From contig JAQMRL010000001.1 of the NCBI GenBank assembly GCA_035578175.1, positions 239,813,538 to 239,877,537 of the forward strand: a stretch of DNA of 64,000 bases, written 5' to 3'. Under the pieces are notes generated by a model that was given only the letters and a program-made list of their open reading frames with translations, made no database searches and had not been told where the DNA came from. Positions 10,369-24,500 of this stretch are shown here, piece by piece. Source of the DNA: Catonia carolina (lineage: Eukaryota; Arthropoda; Insecta; Hemiptera; Achilidae). A program made the position numbers and the translations under genes. The stretch's first letter is position 1. Each line of letters opens with the position of its first letter.

Positions 10369-13043
10369 CGTATGACGCAGGCAACTGCAGATGACAATAT
10401 GTGCATGGCACACACTGCCTCTCTAGATACCGTGATTTTCCTACGTTCATTTAGACTGTTTACACAGCAGGTCAGAGTAAATTCATTCATCATGGGTAGA
10501 AAAATATAAATACGAAATGGAGTCACTGATTGAGTGCCAAAAAAGTAAAGTATATAGGCAAAAATGATGTATCAAACAGTAGTACAAGTATTTATTCTAT
10601 GTAAATTATCATACTTTGACTTTTTTTGGGTCATCTTTTTAACTCTTTCATACTACAATGAATTTTTGGTACAATAGAAAACAATCATTTGAGTAAAACA
10701 ACTTTATATTTCACATAAATACACAACAGTCTATTTACAATTTCTTTTTTGGCAACAATAATAATTATTTTTATTTAATATTATACATAAATTGCTGTTG
10801 ACATTTTAGTAATTAATATTTTAAGTATTACTTTAAATAACGACATTAATATTTAAAATAACATTAATTGATAATATAAAGTAACAATTAAGACTGAACC
10901 TAATTACATTAAAATATTTCACACAGTATATTGGAAAATTAAAAACTAATATTTTTTTGTACCTAACGCCAATTAAACCTTAATATTTAAGGTAAATTAA
11001 AGTTAATTTTTTTAAAGAATTGCTAATAAAATAGCCCAAAATGTTTGATGTTATTAATGACTGTAAACAATTATGTTCATTAGTTGACTTTTCATTTTTT
11101 TTATTTTAAACCACAAGTGTGGTTATAAGTGATCTTATAGACATCCCATGTGAAATTTTCATGTAATGTTAACAGTTCCTATATGGAAATTAAAACTAGG
11201 ATTTTCAGTTTGGCAGTTGAGTAGGCTATAAGTAATGCCATAAAATACCATAAAATTATCAATAAAATTATGGTTTAAAATGGTAAAAATGGTAAAATTA
11301 TGGTTTAAAATGGTAAAATGGTTTAAATGGTTTTAAATGGTAAAATTATGGTTTTGGAAACCATAAATATAATCAGTAAGTGTAATTTTCAATACATTTA
11401 AAATTAGTAAAATTGTAAAATTTACCTCAGTATTGATGAGGGTGGGTTATTAATGAACTGATTAATTTTGTCTTTTAACAAAATATTAGTTTCCAAAAAA
11501 TTAATTTTGGTAAAATGGATTAACTGCTTAAATAGGAAAAATATTTACTTAAGTTTTGAAAAATGTACAAAATGAACTTATGATGTTCATTTAAGGATAT
11601 TAAAATATCAAAATTATTACCGTAGTTAAAAAATTTTGATTTAATTTGATAATTACTTTCAGTCGATTGATAAAACTACCAAAATTTATTTCTAGGTTCA
11701 GCCTTTATTGTAATTGATAATAATTACAGGTGTTTTTTTTATTTATGTTCTATAAGACAGTACCTGCAGATTCTATTGACTAATGTACTTAATACAGTTG
11801 TATATGTTTAACAGTAAAATTACGTATTGCCTAGCATTTCTTTTGCAAAGCACTTAAAATATTTTCGCTTTTCTTACAGACTAATTTAAAATTTTATAAA
11901 TACATCTACATAATTTTATGAATTATTTTTGTGCTAATCTTTCTTTTTAATGATAATATCAATTTACTAGGTTTAAAATTTTAACTTAATTTAATTTTTA
12001 TCTAACTTTAAAAATTCTGTAGGAATACAAAAACAGTTATTCTATACAATGTAGGATTACACTGATTTTCGGAGCTTCAAAATTAATTTAATTGTTTTTA
12101 ATATTGTATATGTATACACAAATATAAAGAAATGCTATTATAAAAATTAAATAAAGGGTAAAAAATTGTACCTGTATTTATTACATAGTATTTGATATTT
12201 AGATAAAAACAGAAAACATGGAGAAACAGTAATGCTTTGCATTGCCAGCTAGATATCTTTACAAAATTATTGATAACCATGTAAAATATTAATAGTACTC
12301 ATTTACTTTAAAAAAAAATCTCTTTACTAATAACTAAATTACTAAAGTCTGCTAAATTTTTAAAGCTTGCGTAATGTATCTTAATGTTATTAGTATTGAT
12401 GCATGAAGTAGTAAATAAATGGTAGCTCTGAATCAATAATCAGAAATCTTTTGATCATATGCAGATTCTGTTGTTTGCTACATGTGAAATTTGAACAAGA
12501 AAAATTTATTCCTTGATAATAAATTGCATTTTTGTAGAATTTGTCTAAATTGAATTTCAGAAATTAATTAAAGAAATCAAAAGTGATAAAGCTTAACAAA
12601 AAACAAATATTATAAATAATAAAAAAACTAAATTAGCATGTGAAAATCTATTTTGAATGAAATAGTTCATTTTGAGAATTGTCAATTTAATAAAAAAGAT
12701 TTTGCATTACATATTCAAGTTCATGTGTTTCATAATCTGAATATTATTTGATTATGGATTAAATTAAAGAAATGTAGCAACTATTTCTGCTACAGTATTT
12801 CAATAGTGAGTAGTGAGATTGGATGTTGCGCGAACAATATTAATAACTTCAGGCAATAACTAATAGTTTAAGCTAACTTAGTTACAATAGACAACCTAGT
12901 AACTTCCATACAAAGCTGGGCTAATTCTCCAATGTAATTTTTTCCAGTATTAAAAGAAAATTATTAATTAATATTAACGGTATATTTACTGTGATAAAAA
13001 TCCCAATTTAATTTAATTTTTATTTTATATGAAATTAATCTAA
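10369..13043. other. AT-rich intergenic DNA with a low-complexity block
   Basis: Apart from the GGTAAAATTATGGTTTAAAA block at 11240-11355 there is no recognisable feature. Short frames are low-complexity. Confidence 0.45.
11240..11355. repeat. Degenerate tandem repeat, GGTAAAATTATGGTTTAAAAT-like
   Basis: Variants of ATGGTTTAAAATGGTAAAA are repeated several times in about 115 bases with irregular unit length, which suggests slippage. Confidence 0.75.
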
Positions 13044-13086
13044 AATATTTAATTTACTTTCAATAATTGAAAGTAAATTAAATATT
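13044..13086. repeat. Perfect palindrome, 21-bp arms, 1-nt centre
   Basis: Arms 13044-13064 and 13066-13086 are exact reverse complements, starting AATATTTAATTTACTTTCAA, with a single A at 13065. No flanking element ends were found. Confidence 0.9.
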
Positions 13087-14083
13087 GTATGTAATTGTAT
13101 ATTAAATATATTATAATAATATATTATCAAAAATTGAAACAGAACACATTTTATGATTTAAAAATTATAATCTGATTTACTTTTTTAATAAATGCATTAT
13201 TTACTTGTAGAATTCATCAAAGAAAAATAATATATTTTTGTGTAGCACCACTCTGTTTAGAATTTTGTATTTGACGTAATTAACAATAAAATTGTCTTCA
13301 ATTAATTTTAAAATATCAAATCGAAAATATGAACTATGAGATAAAATTTAAAACATAATTTGACTCTAATCTCTAGATTTTATTTTGGGGTGCAATACTG
13401 TACAGCAATTACAATTCAATAAATAATTAAATGTAACTTAACAAGTGGTGGGAAATTTATTGCCTGGAGAAAAGGCACCCTCCAGTACTTTATCCTGTGA
13501 ATGCCTGCAGATATATTTAGCTCTAGGTCTGCTTTAGACACCATACAGTAGGGTAGTTTCTCATAGTTAGATCATGAGCTAATCACAGCTGTTATTTATA
13601 AGACTGTGAAACTTACTACAGAAAGATGTGTCTGGTTCCTTTACTCTCAGAATTAAACTGAAATCGTCGTAATGGGTCCTATTGCTTAAATAAAGCAAAA
13701 CACCAAAAGCTAACGTTAAGAATTTTAACTGAAATTCTTGAATCAGCTGTAAATCACTTTCTTCTACTCCTCCAAAGAGCTAGACACCAAACATCCCTAC
13801 TGGTCACTAAAGGGCTTTGTATTCTAATTTCAGAACAGTCATTTAATTTTGATTGAGGTTTAAGAGAAGAGACGCAGTTTAGTTCCAAGCATCTTTTTAT
13901 AGAAGATGTTTCCAAAAGACGCTATTCATCTATCAAACTATAAACCAATTCTAGAATCAAAAAATTATAAATTGTTTTTTAATGTGATATGAAAGAAACA
14001 TGTTTTTCAATAATTAAATATTGAAGACTTTTGAGCGGTTTAATTAGATTATTATTGAGTTATTTTTCATAATTGGCTGCCTC
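13087..14083. other. Intergenic DNA, possible old repeat at 13440-13940
   Basis: The segment 13440-13940 is clearly less AT-rich than its surroundings and reads like decayed repeat DNA, but no protein match or terminal structure was recognised. Confidence 0.4.
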
Positions 14084-14084
14084 T

Positions 14085-14260
14085 GTAGTATAATGGTAGT
14101 GCGCTAGCCTACCATGCAGAGGTCCCGGGTTCTATTCCTGGCCAGGGTCTGGTAATTTTCACAAAATTAAAACCCACCATTAAAATATCCACCCTACCGT
14201 AGTCACTTATGACCGAGCTGTTGATGTGACTTTAAATAAATAAACTAAAACAAACAAACT
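14085..14260 (+). repeat. tRNA-derived SINE family C
   Basis: The head CCTCTGTAGTATAATGGTAG is box A-like and close to tRNA-Gly-type 5' halves. Box B-like GGTTCTATTCC follows at about 14129. A body of about 100 bases continues and an A-rich tail (AATAAATAAACTAAAACAAA) ends it. The body and tail after the tRNA-like head rule out a simple tRNA gene. Confidence 0.75.
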
Positions 14261-16609
14261 TTTTATTTTTAACTATAACAACATAATAAAATTTCTTTAA
14301 TCTATAAAAAAAAGTATGATTTACAAAATTTAACAAAACCTAATTTCTTAACATTAAATTAACCAAAAAGAAACATTAATTTCAATTTCAAAAGGAAAAG
14401 TTTTTCTTCATCAGAAACATCATGTAACAAATGATAACAAAGGTTCTACAGTATTTTTTAAATATTTATCAGATTTTCTTTTCTGATTTTCTGAATAATT
14501 ACAGCTTTGCCATAATTATTAAAAATAAACTTTATATTTACATCTGTATTAGTATCCTTTTCAAATAAATTTAAGTACAACATTTGTTAACAAACATCCA
14601 TCAACTTTGTAATCATTAACAATTATTGCAGGATGTGAAATGACAAAATTAAGTACAAATTACTCACAACTATCGATTTAAGTACACAGATCTATCAATT
14701 TAAGTTTCATATTATCAAAAAAGTCATTTAGAATTATTTTTTATATTAAATACATTGGTACGACAAATTTATGAAATACAACAATGCTAAACAGAGTGTA
14801 GGGCTACTTTTATTTGAAAGTATAAAAGAAAATATGTAACAATAATTTGATAATTTACATTTTATAATAAATATTTATATGTATTTAAATATGTTTATAA
14901 CAAATATTAATATATTTAATAAACTAACTAATTACATAATTATTTACTAATAATTATTTTTTTATATTTATAATAATAATAATAATGATACTAAATATTT
15001 TCTAGCATACTTTTCTTTTTTCTTTTACATTTTTAACGTTATAAATAAACAATAACAATTATGTTATAACAGTTTTATATAAACTCATTTTCTTTGCTCT
15101 TCTAATATTTTATTTAATATTTTTACAGTTTTTATTTTTTTTATTTAATGCATACATTTATTGTCAATGAACCATCATATATATACCTGAGTCATTCTTT
15201 CTGTAGTTACTGTTTAGTTATATTAACAAAATGAAAATAAAATTTTATTACGTGATCAAAAATCAGTGAATTAAAAACATTGCTTTATGACTAATACAAA
15301 CAAGAATGTTAATATTCTATAAAAATGTATATATTATTTTAAATATATAATATATAACAATAATTATGAAATTTAAATTCAAATAATAGACTAGTATATT
15401 TTTTTCATTGATGTAGGTATTTGTAATTTTTACAAAATATTATTTCTTTTTTAAATCAATACCTAATAATTTATTAAATTTCTCCTACGATATGTATGAA
15501 ATGATATACATATTAATTTATTTGATATAAACATTAAATTGATATGTTAATTACATTTTTTATCAGATGATAAAGATATTTTATTAACCTGATTGTGTTA
15601 TTTTCTTAATAAAAATTATATGAAGTTACGACTCCATGAAACTCCAAACTCTAGCTTTACCTGGTCAAGATAATCTCAGATTAAATTATTATCTTTAATA
15701 CTGTATTATAGAAAGTTGAAAGATTATAGATATGGTTGAACCCGTTATTTAATAATTTTTATTTTATCATATGAAATTAAATTATTTATAAAACAAAACC
15801 ATTGATTTTTCTAACAATAATGCTTTACCTCTGTTCTGTACCTATTCAATTCTTAGAAGTGTATTTTCTACTAATGCATATTTTTAGCTAATTTTATTTA
15901 TGAAAAGTATTAAAAAAACAACAAAAAAACCTTAAAGCATCCTAATCCTGATATTTAAGGATGTGATATAAAGTGAAGAAATCATCATGGAATAATGCAT
16001 GTTATGTTATTCATTATTAAATTTACAAGTTACAAAAAATGTTTAAATTATACATAAAAACACTCAAATGTTTTTTTTTAAAATAATAAATTTTAATTTT
16101 CATTCTATGCTACAAATAATTAGAGATATGTAATTAACAGGAACTCAAACAAGTTTCAACTAGAACTACCTTGTTATTTTATATTGCAACAAATATTACA
16201 ATAATGTTCCTTGCAACAATCATAGAAGAGCACTGTACAAATAGAGTGTTACTACTAACAAAATATCCTACCTACAAATACATTTGAATTTGAAATAAAG
16301 TTATAAAATCTAATATATTAATTAACAATGTGTTTAGTAAAATTTAAAGAAATATCAAAATTTTAATAACATCAATATCTCACAATAACTTTGATAAAGT
16401 GTTTTTTGGTTTTTTTTTTAGTTTAGAATAGATTAAACATCAATTTAAATATTTATTAAAATATTAAAAAGAATTTCACATTTATATTTTTAGAATGAAT
16501 GTATGATACCAAGACAGGGTTTATTTTAATTTAATCATACTAGGCTAACTAAACAAATTCTCATTATTATGAGAGGAGGTAAGAATTTGAAGTTTAAGAG
16601 ACAGGTTAA
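14261..16609. other. Very AT-rich intergenic DNA
   Basis: Long A/T runs and simple motifs such as (AAT)n near 14977. No gene or element recognised. Confidence 0.5.
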
Positions 16610-17640
16610 ACTGAGTGTCTCAAGAAAATTTATACACATTTTGAATAGGTATATTAATTTGAAGAAAACACACAGCTTGAAAACATACATCAGCTGATAA
16701 TTTAAAACTACTGTTATTTAACGATGTAATGTCATTATTCCTCTCACTTAGCATGAGATAAACATGGCTGAAGACTTCAACCATGTTGATCAAAACTGAA
16801 CTTAGTTAAGTTGTCTTTTGATCAACATAAATGGGTTTTAAAGTGTTTCTGGAAGACTGAGAATGTTCAACAAAAGGTTCAAAGACGATGGCACATGGAA
16901 TTTCAAACCCTATTTGTACCTTCAAGAATAACAATTGCTAGGATTCATGACAAGTTTAAAACACATTAGGCAGTGAGAAATGTGAAGAAGAAACGGACTG
17001 GGAGGAAAAACCTCCACAAGTAATGAAAATGTCAAAGTGGTTTGCAAATATTTATACAATCCTTGAACAAATCTCTCAGATAATGTTTTTGTGAGACTGG
17101 AATGAAAAAAGAGAGTGTGCTTAGAATTTTAAAAGCTAATAAGTGGAGACCAGACAAGACCAAAAAGATGAAGAAGAAGTGTACTTTCAACAAGATGAAG
17201 CTCCACCGCATTATCATCGTGATGTGAGTAGATTTCTTGATAACACCTTTCCTCAGCGATGGATGGGGGGAAGAGGATGTGCTGCAGAGAACCTGGCAGG
17301 ATCCCCAGACCTAACACTCTTGAACAATTGTTACCAATTGTTCAATTCTTGAACAGTGTTACCTTTTGGGTGTTTTGAAAGACACAGTGTATGGCAAAAA
17401 GCTAAGGATGCTAGGACAGCTGGGAGATTACAAATCCTTTTAATGAGATACCTTTAGATACCATACAATTAGTTTGTAATTCTGTATTACCACATTGTAG
17501 TAGATGTATTGCAGTTAATGGTAATCATTTTGAACATTTATAAGTTCATATTACAAGACAACATAAACATGTATCTAAATGTTTTCTTCAAATAAATATA
17601 TCCATTCAAATTGTGTATACATTATTTTGAAACACTCGGT
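16610..17640 (+). mobile_element. Degenerate Tc1/mariner-like transposon
   Basis: The left end (ACTGAGTGTCTCAAGAAAAT at 16610) matches the reverse complement of the right end (CACTCGGT at 17640) with long imperfect inverted repeats of about 55 bases, including TATACACA and TTGAAGAAAACA. The interior has broken transposase frames on the plus strand: an HTH-like N-terminal part (about 16800-17040) and the catalytic-region motif FQQDEAPPHYHRDVSRFLDN (about 17188-17250), then WMGGRGCAAE and SPDLT-like text near 17305. Asp in QDEAPPH is the second catalytic position of DDE/D enzymes. Frameshifts and stops leave it inactive. Confidence 0.85.
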
Positions 17641-18647
17641 ATATTATTCTTTTCTGAAGAGTTCAATGTTAGGAAATTACACTGCATAAAATTGTAAAAT
17701 GTGTAAGGAAATGTTAACATTGTTTCTCTTGATATTTGGTGCATAAAATTTGACAAATTTTTTTTGACAATGCTACGTTGATTTATAAGTCAGTATTACT
17801 TTTAGTAATATTAGATTAATGCATCTATTGCATATATTTAATTCTATTATTTTTAACATTATGTTAACTTTCGTTAATTGTATGAAAAGGTTACTTTATT
17901 AAAATTTTATAAAAATAACAATTATTTTTCTAATATATGACTAATTTTAGACCATTTTAATAAATTTACTATTATTAGTTCGTTGCTAAATATTTCTATG
18001 CAATCGATTACTTTGTTTTATGTTAACTCATTATTTCTGAAGCAATCTGAAAAAAATTGATTATTTTTTATTTCAGCGAAAGGCGTATTCTATTTTAGTT
18101 TCAATTAACTTTTACAAAGAAAAATATTTTTTTTTAAAGTTAGATAAAAAAATATTTTTTTACTACCTCTTTAGGCTACAATTATTGTTCTGTTACTTTG
18201 ATTTAAATGCAGATAATATTATTGTTTATTTAAAGGCATTCATTTAAATTTCCTTTTGAAAGATAATAAATTTTATAAAATATCATAGTAGTATTCAAAC
18301 AATAGTTGGAAGTATGTGAATTAACAAAATCATTTATAAGAATTTTGTAAGGCATTAAATAGCTGTACATAATGTGTGTTTTAGATTTTGTGAAAATATA
18401 TGTATATAAATTTTATTTATTAATGTATAATACATATAATAAAATTTAAATAGTTTAAAAATATGCAAAAGTGATGATAAAACTGAAATATTATCTGTTT
18501 TTTCTTTTTAATTAAGTTTTTCAGGCTAGTTGATAATCTCTGTGAATTTTGTCTAGACGACTCTCATGGTGATAAGACTATACAGGTGTGCTCATTCTTC
18601 TACACAATTTGATAAGATTCATGCAACTAGTATGCTTGTAACTTATA
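17641..18647. other. AT-rich DNA between two mariner-type elements
   Basis: No gene or repeat recognised. Confidence 0.5.
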
Positions 18648-19583
18648 TGAGGTAGGGTCAAAAAGTTCCCGGAATGGTCACATGCAGTCAAGCATTTGTT
18701 TGCTGGAAGGGAAATTTAAGTTTGGGAGGTTGGTATCACTACTAGGGAAGTTACTGTGCCATTCAGCAGGCAGTTAGAGTTGGTTTCCTGTGTGTGGTGT
18801 ATGATATTGGATGTAGTTTGTTCTTTCATCGGATTGTAAAATGTCATCATCATCAGAGAAGCGTGCCAGTAACAATTTCTATGTGTTGCCGGAGAAATCA
18901 TCCTTGTAGATTCCTGAGATGCTGAAGAAAGCATACAGAAGTTATGCAATGAAGAAAACGACAGTTTATGAGTGGGACAAGCATTTTCGTGACAGTCGCA
19001 CAACAATTAAAGATGATGTTCGGACTGAGTGGCCTTCCACTTTTACCACAGATGAGAATGTTGAGCGACAACTTGTCCATGCAAACAGGTGAGAACAGGG
19101 AAAACAATCAACAAAGAATTATACACACAGATCTTAAAACAGTTACGAGATGCAATTCAACGAAAACGGCCTGAAAAATGAGCAAATGGGCAGGGAATGA
19201 TTCAGTTTTGTTGCATGACAATGCCCTAACACATCGATCCCCAATGGCGAAACAATACCTAGCAAAGAACAATGTCACTACTCTGGAACACCCCCCAATA
19301 TTCTTCCGATTTTGCGCCACCAGATTTTTACCTCACAACTGAAAATGACACTGAACAAACATCATTTTTCTGATTCGTCAGAGGTGATGGAAAATCCGAC
19401 GAAACAGCTAATAGAACTTTCGAAAAGTGACTTTCAGGAGTGTTTCCAATGATTGTACGAACGGTGGAATATGTGCATAGATGTAGGAGGAAAGTATTTT
19501 GAAGGAAAATAGGATTAAGGTGTTATACATACTTTCAATCAATTTCTTTTAACCAATTTTGGGAAGTTCTTGACCCTACCTCG
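18648..19583 (+). mobile_element. Mariner element with internal deletion, TA flanked
   Basis: Inverted ends TGAGGTAGGGTCAAAAAGTT (18648) and TTGACCCTACCTCG (to 19583) are flanked by TA at 18646-18647 and 19584-19585. Plus-strand translation from 18841 gives MSSSSEKRASNNFYVLPEKS, then a DNA-binding region with YEWDKHFRDSRTTIKDD, then after a gap the motif SVLLHDNALTHRSPMAKQYL holding the second catalytic Asp of mariner D,D34D enzymes. The segment with the first catalytic Asp is absent and several stops interrupt the frame. Total 936 bp against about 1.3 kb for intact members, so it is non-autonomous. Confidence 0.92.
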
Positions 19584-21135
19584 TATAAGCTTGTCTGGTT
19601 TTGACAATGGAATTATAACCAAATAATACTGAGACAGGAATTTTTAGGTTAACTTCAATTACTGATACCGAGTTTAATGTCACCTGCAAAGGAATCACAG
19701 AAAAATCAATTGAAGAACACTAAAAAATATTCATAAATATATCTAAAACTCAGACCACACAAAAATACTTGGCTGAACCATGTGACGAGACAATGAAGAT
19801 GTCCTTGGTTCTGTTATGTTGAGACCAGGAACAGTTTTTCAAAGTGAGTGAGTTTTTCACAGTGAGGTCACAGTGAGGAACATATTATACACATCCATAT
19901 ATTTTCCGACATGGATGACTCCAGTTGAAATCTAAGATCTCCTTATATCACTAATGTTTACTTCACGCTAAACTTTACCTAGTATCAGTAAACATTATTG
20001 TTTTGTTACTCCATATCTACTACTTTTTTATTCACCCTAAACTAAGCGAACAAATTAGATTTTTCAGTTTTACCACTTTAATTTATTGTACAGCTATTTT
20101 TCTTAGATGTTAATAAATTTAATAATATAACAACATAAATAATAACAGTTAAAAATAGTAAAGAGTTCTGGGTGCCAGAGCAGTTAATTAACATTTGTGA
20201 TGTAGTCATTCAAATGGTATTCTCCGTTTTAATATAGAAAATCTTAAATGAATCACCTGAACTATTGAAATTATTAATGGTAAGTAACTTTCAAAATAAA
20301 ATAATACAGGTTCTAGCCATCTAATTCTTAAACAGCTACCTAATTAGGCAAAATTGTTGAAAATTTTGGACATGGAATTTATTTACTAAAGTTCACACTA
20401 CCTTTGTAATTACCATTGAATATTATATTTTTATTTACTAGGGTTAAAATTTTATTAAAAACTGTATTATTTAACAATATTGTTAATAGATTATTCGTGA
20501 ATAATGTGTTCAGTTACAAATACTAAAAACATATGTTTCAGTTTTTTGGTACCCAGAATTGTTTACAAATAGTGTAAGAAGTGAATGGATTTAACAGTGC
20601 ATAAAATTTACTTTTTATTATTGTGAATAAAATATGTGAAAGAGTGTTAAATGGACACTTAAAAATGTATTAAAAACATTAACAAATAACAAGTTATTAT
20701 TGTCAATCACTTTATATACAGATAAAAATTTCTTTACTTTTATTTTTATTTCTTTGAGGTGAAGAATATTTTACAGTGCAATTTATTTTTATGTAATTAA
20801 ATTATTATTCTGTATTCTCTCTTTTAGGCTTCATCCTGATATTTCATTTCCAGTTGCAGTCAATTTACTTGGTTACCATGAATATTTATGATTGTTTCTT
20901 TTCATCATAGTTTGATAAAACTCCACTAAATCATAGCGCAACTGAAAATTTGATGTCAGTTGAAGACCTTTCTAATAATTGTGCATATTATTTTGTTGCA
21001 TAAATTTCAACATAAATAATTTTAATGAATCATTGTATGAATATAGATCAGTCTGTTTAAATATGATGTTTTAACGGAGATGAGAAATTATTTATTCAAT
21101 AGTTAATATTAAAAATTTTTTATAATTCTTTTGAT
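19584..21135. other. Intergenic DNA, nothing recognised
   Basis: Mixed-composition DNA up to about 19950, then AT-rich. No coding or repeat call supported. Confidence 0.45.
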
Positions 21136-21560
21136 TTATAACGGGTTACTGTAAATACTGTATTTCAACTTTTCTTTATACTGTGAATTAATGATTTTAT
21201 TATCATCTGCTTTATCCATCTTCCAAGTTTCCTCACTGAACATAACTATTATATTATGGCTCCCTATTGCAAAACTATCTCTTCTCCATTGCTCTCTTGG
21301 GATAGCATCTTTTTCCAAATTATTGTTCTTTAACTGGACCCATTTACTTCACTCTACCCTTTAGTATTTATCATTCCACTTCCATATACAGAATTCTTAT
21401 AGGTAGCCTCCATCCCACTGACACGTCAAAACCAGCGTTTTCTGTTAAACTTTTCTTGTCAGGTTTTCCATTCCTAATTACATAATCTCTTAGCCTATCT
21501 CTTCTTGTGATTCATAACATATTCCTTTTGAGCTACATGCTCCTTGCATTCTGTCTTAGA
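21136..21560 (-). pseudogene. LINE 3'-end fragment (RT C-terminal region)
   Basis: Minus-strand text KDAIPREQWRRDSFAIG matches in style the fragment at 35490-35760 ([10 protein letters not shown] equivalent) and the C-terminal region of insect non-LTR reverse transcriptases. Upstream on the minus strand (21330-21560) translates only with breaks. No intact frame and no poly(A) identified. Confidence 0.55.
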
Positions 21561-24500
21561 ATTATTGACTTTTCGTGAAAATAAAGATCTATTTCCTTAA
21601 CAGAACATTATAGTTTATGAGTCATATTGGTCATTATAATATTAAAATAGGGGCTAATTTTTTTATTTTTTTTTCTAGTTTTATTTAATTTTGCATTAAT
21701 AGCTTGATCATTAGCAAACATGGTAGGATAGAGAAGAGTAACAGTGGGTTTTGACTAGTCATAATTTTTAAAATTTAACTGGAGATTGAACCCAGGACTT
21801 TCTGCTTTGCTTCATGAATTTGACCATTAAAAAAGTGACTCGATATAAGTTTTAAAATTTCTATTATTTGAAAAAAGCAGACTCGTTAAAATTCAATGAA
21901 GAACTACTTACAATGAAGACTGCATCTCTTGTACTTTATTATATGCATATTTAAACAAACTGAATTTTATTCATTTTCATATAAAATTCTTGAATATATA
22001 AATTCTAGATAGGAAATGTATTTGTCTTGTGAATTATCATTACAAGTAATGTATAATATTACAGTTACAGTTATATAAATACATTTAATACTAAAATTTA
22101 AAAAGTAGATAAAATTATATTAACAATATTAATTAATACATTACAATAATTCTGTAGATATATTTATATTGTATTATTTTATATAAATATGAAAGTGATT
22201 TATTTAATTAACATTAAATTTTTATTTAATCTACATTTACAGTAATAACAACAACAATAAATGAATTAAATCAACAGTAATTAATTAAATATCACACACA
22301 TATATTGTCATATTTTTAACAGTTTTATTTATATAAACAATTATCTAATATATTTAAAGTACCTACTATTGTAGGTTATATGAAAATTAAAATTTTCTGG
22401 TTTAAAAAGTCTGGCTCTACAATGGAAGTAACAGAAGTTATAATGTTGGTTACAAATAAAGAATTATATTCTGGTTAGATAAATAAAACCATACACAGAA
22501 GAAAATACTAACCTAATTTACATATCCTAACCTGAAATATATATATAATGTGTAATAATGGTAACTGATAAGAAAGTAAATGAATGTGAAAATTGAGAAT
22601 CTTGCATTATAAAATAAGTATTGAAACAATTTATTATTACTTTAGCATTTGATTATTTGTATTATGTTCAAACTTTATAAAAGGTACATAAACAGTTAAA
22701 ACAGAAGAATCAGAACTGACAAATTAAAAGTTTAATTAATTTCTATTTATATAACCTGACAGTACATTACAAAAACTACCTACTATAATAAATTATAGCT
22801 ACATTAAAATAAGATAAATAAATTTTAAGAGAACTATTAACACACTTCTTTTGATAATAATATAAACAATAAAACAAATCACTAAAATTTTCAAAAGATT
22901 AATAACTACTGTAAAAATGAAGATTTCATTAACTAAACAGTAGAATTAAATTATATTTCCACAAAATATTACATAAATAATGTTAGCTAATAAGAAATAA
23001 AAGCATTATAGTGGAGTAGCAAAAGTTTTCTGTTTTCCTAACCTTGCCATAATTATTTTTTAAATAATATTATAGATCACACTAAAGTTAATTCTGACTA
23101 ACTACAAATATCAGCTGAATTATATTACTATAAAACATATTTTTAATTTTGTCAGGTAAGATCTACAAACACTTTTTACATAAAAATTATGTTTTGTTAA
23201 CTTCTAAGACAAATTATATTAAAAACCAATATTAAATATTTGTACCTAATTATATATTTTTTTGAACTTAAAAAGTGGTGTTTAAAGATTTTTGTTTAAT
23301 ATGTGAACCAGTATGAAGTATGTACAAAAATATAAGTACAAAAGAATTCGGCGAACCAAGTATATTTTTGTACATTTGATTCGCTGTAAAAATTTGATAT
23401 GGTGTGATTAAAATTATAATCAAATATTAAGTTAATCTATGTCTAAAATAGTTATTGCATTTAACAATATATTTAGATTAAGACAAAATATTATAAAAAT
23501 CAAATTTTTGTAGTTATATAACACTGATAACAATGAAGAATTGACAACTTATAAATTTGTATCATGATGTTTTCAAAATCTGATAATTGACATTAAGTTT
23601 AAATTTTAAAACTGTTAATGTGTGATAAATTATTTTTATTTTAAAAAATATATTTAAAAAATTTTGTTTGTGTTATAAAAATCATGAGTGTTAAAATTTC
23701 TGTTCATTAAATTATAATTTTTTAAATATTTGATACAAAAAAATTTATATCTATATTATTTTATTACATGGGCAAATTTTTATTGTTTAAAAAAATTATT
23801 GTGTGTTTTATCTGATTACATTATTATATAATTAACAATTATTAATAATATTTGAAAGACCTTCGTGCATTATACAAAACTGCTGTTTGAATAAGCTTTA
23901 ATTTTTATATCTTTCTTAACTGTTCTGATTATGTCGTAATTCCTTATGATCACTTACTTTACTAATTCTGTCATTGCGTACTATATTTCTGGTAAACTTA
24001 GAGTAATCATTTTGACAACCTTTTTTCCAACACAATTTTGTTTAAATTTATGTTTCATGATATACAGGTTAAAGTAAGCACTAAATTAAATAAAATACCA
24101 ATTATTTTTTGTTTTAAGCCCATTATAATTTACCCGTATTAAGAATATTTGCACATCCAGCCAAAATGTAGTGAAACTAAGCTTCACGCTGGATGAACCG
24201 CCTTACTGATTACAGTTATCTCCATATACCAGGTAATACCGATCTAAACCAAAAATCAGACAAAAATACCAGAAAATTTCTGGTATTAAAATATAAAATT
24301 TGTGTACGTTCAATGGCAAACATAAAAATAAGGGTATTATCATTATTATTTTTGTGAGTAGAAATTAAATGAGCTCGTTTATATTTCTGTTTTTCAATAT
24401 CCTCAACTGCAGTTTAAATGCTAAATATGTATTAATTAATATACTTTTGTTGTTAACAGTTGTCATTGCGGATCATCTCTTAAGACATTCAAAGTTTTGG

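Noticed and set aside
14085..14160. Apparent tRNA-Gly-like gene
   Set aside because: The acceptor stem does not close and the sequence continues into a SINE body with an A-rich tail.
18716..19320. Several 62-96 codon minus-strand frames
   Set aside because: Antisense shadows of the mariner transposase relic.
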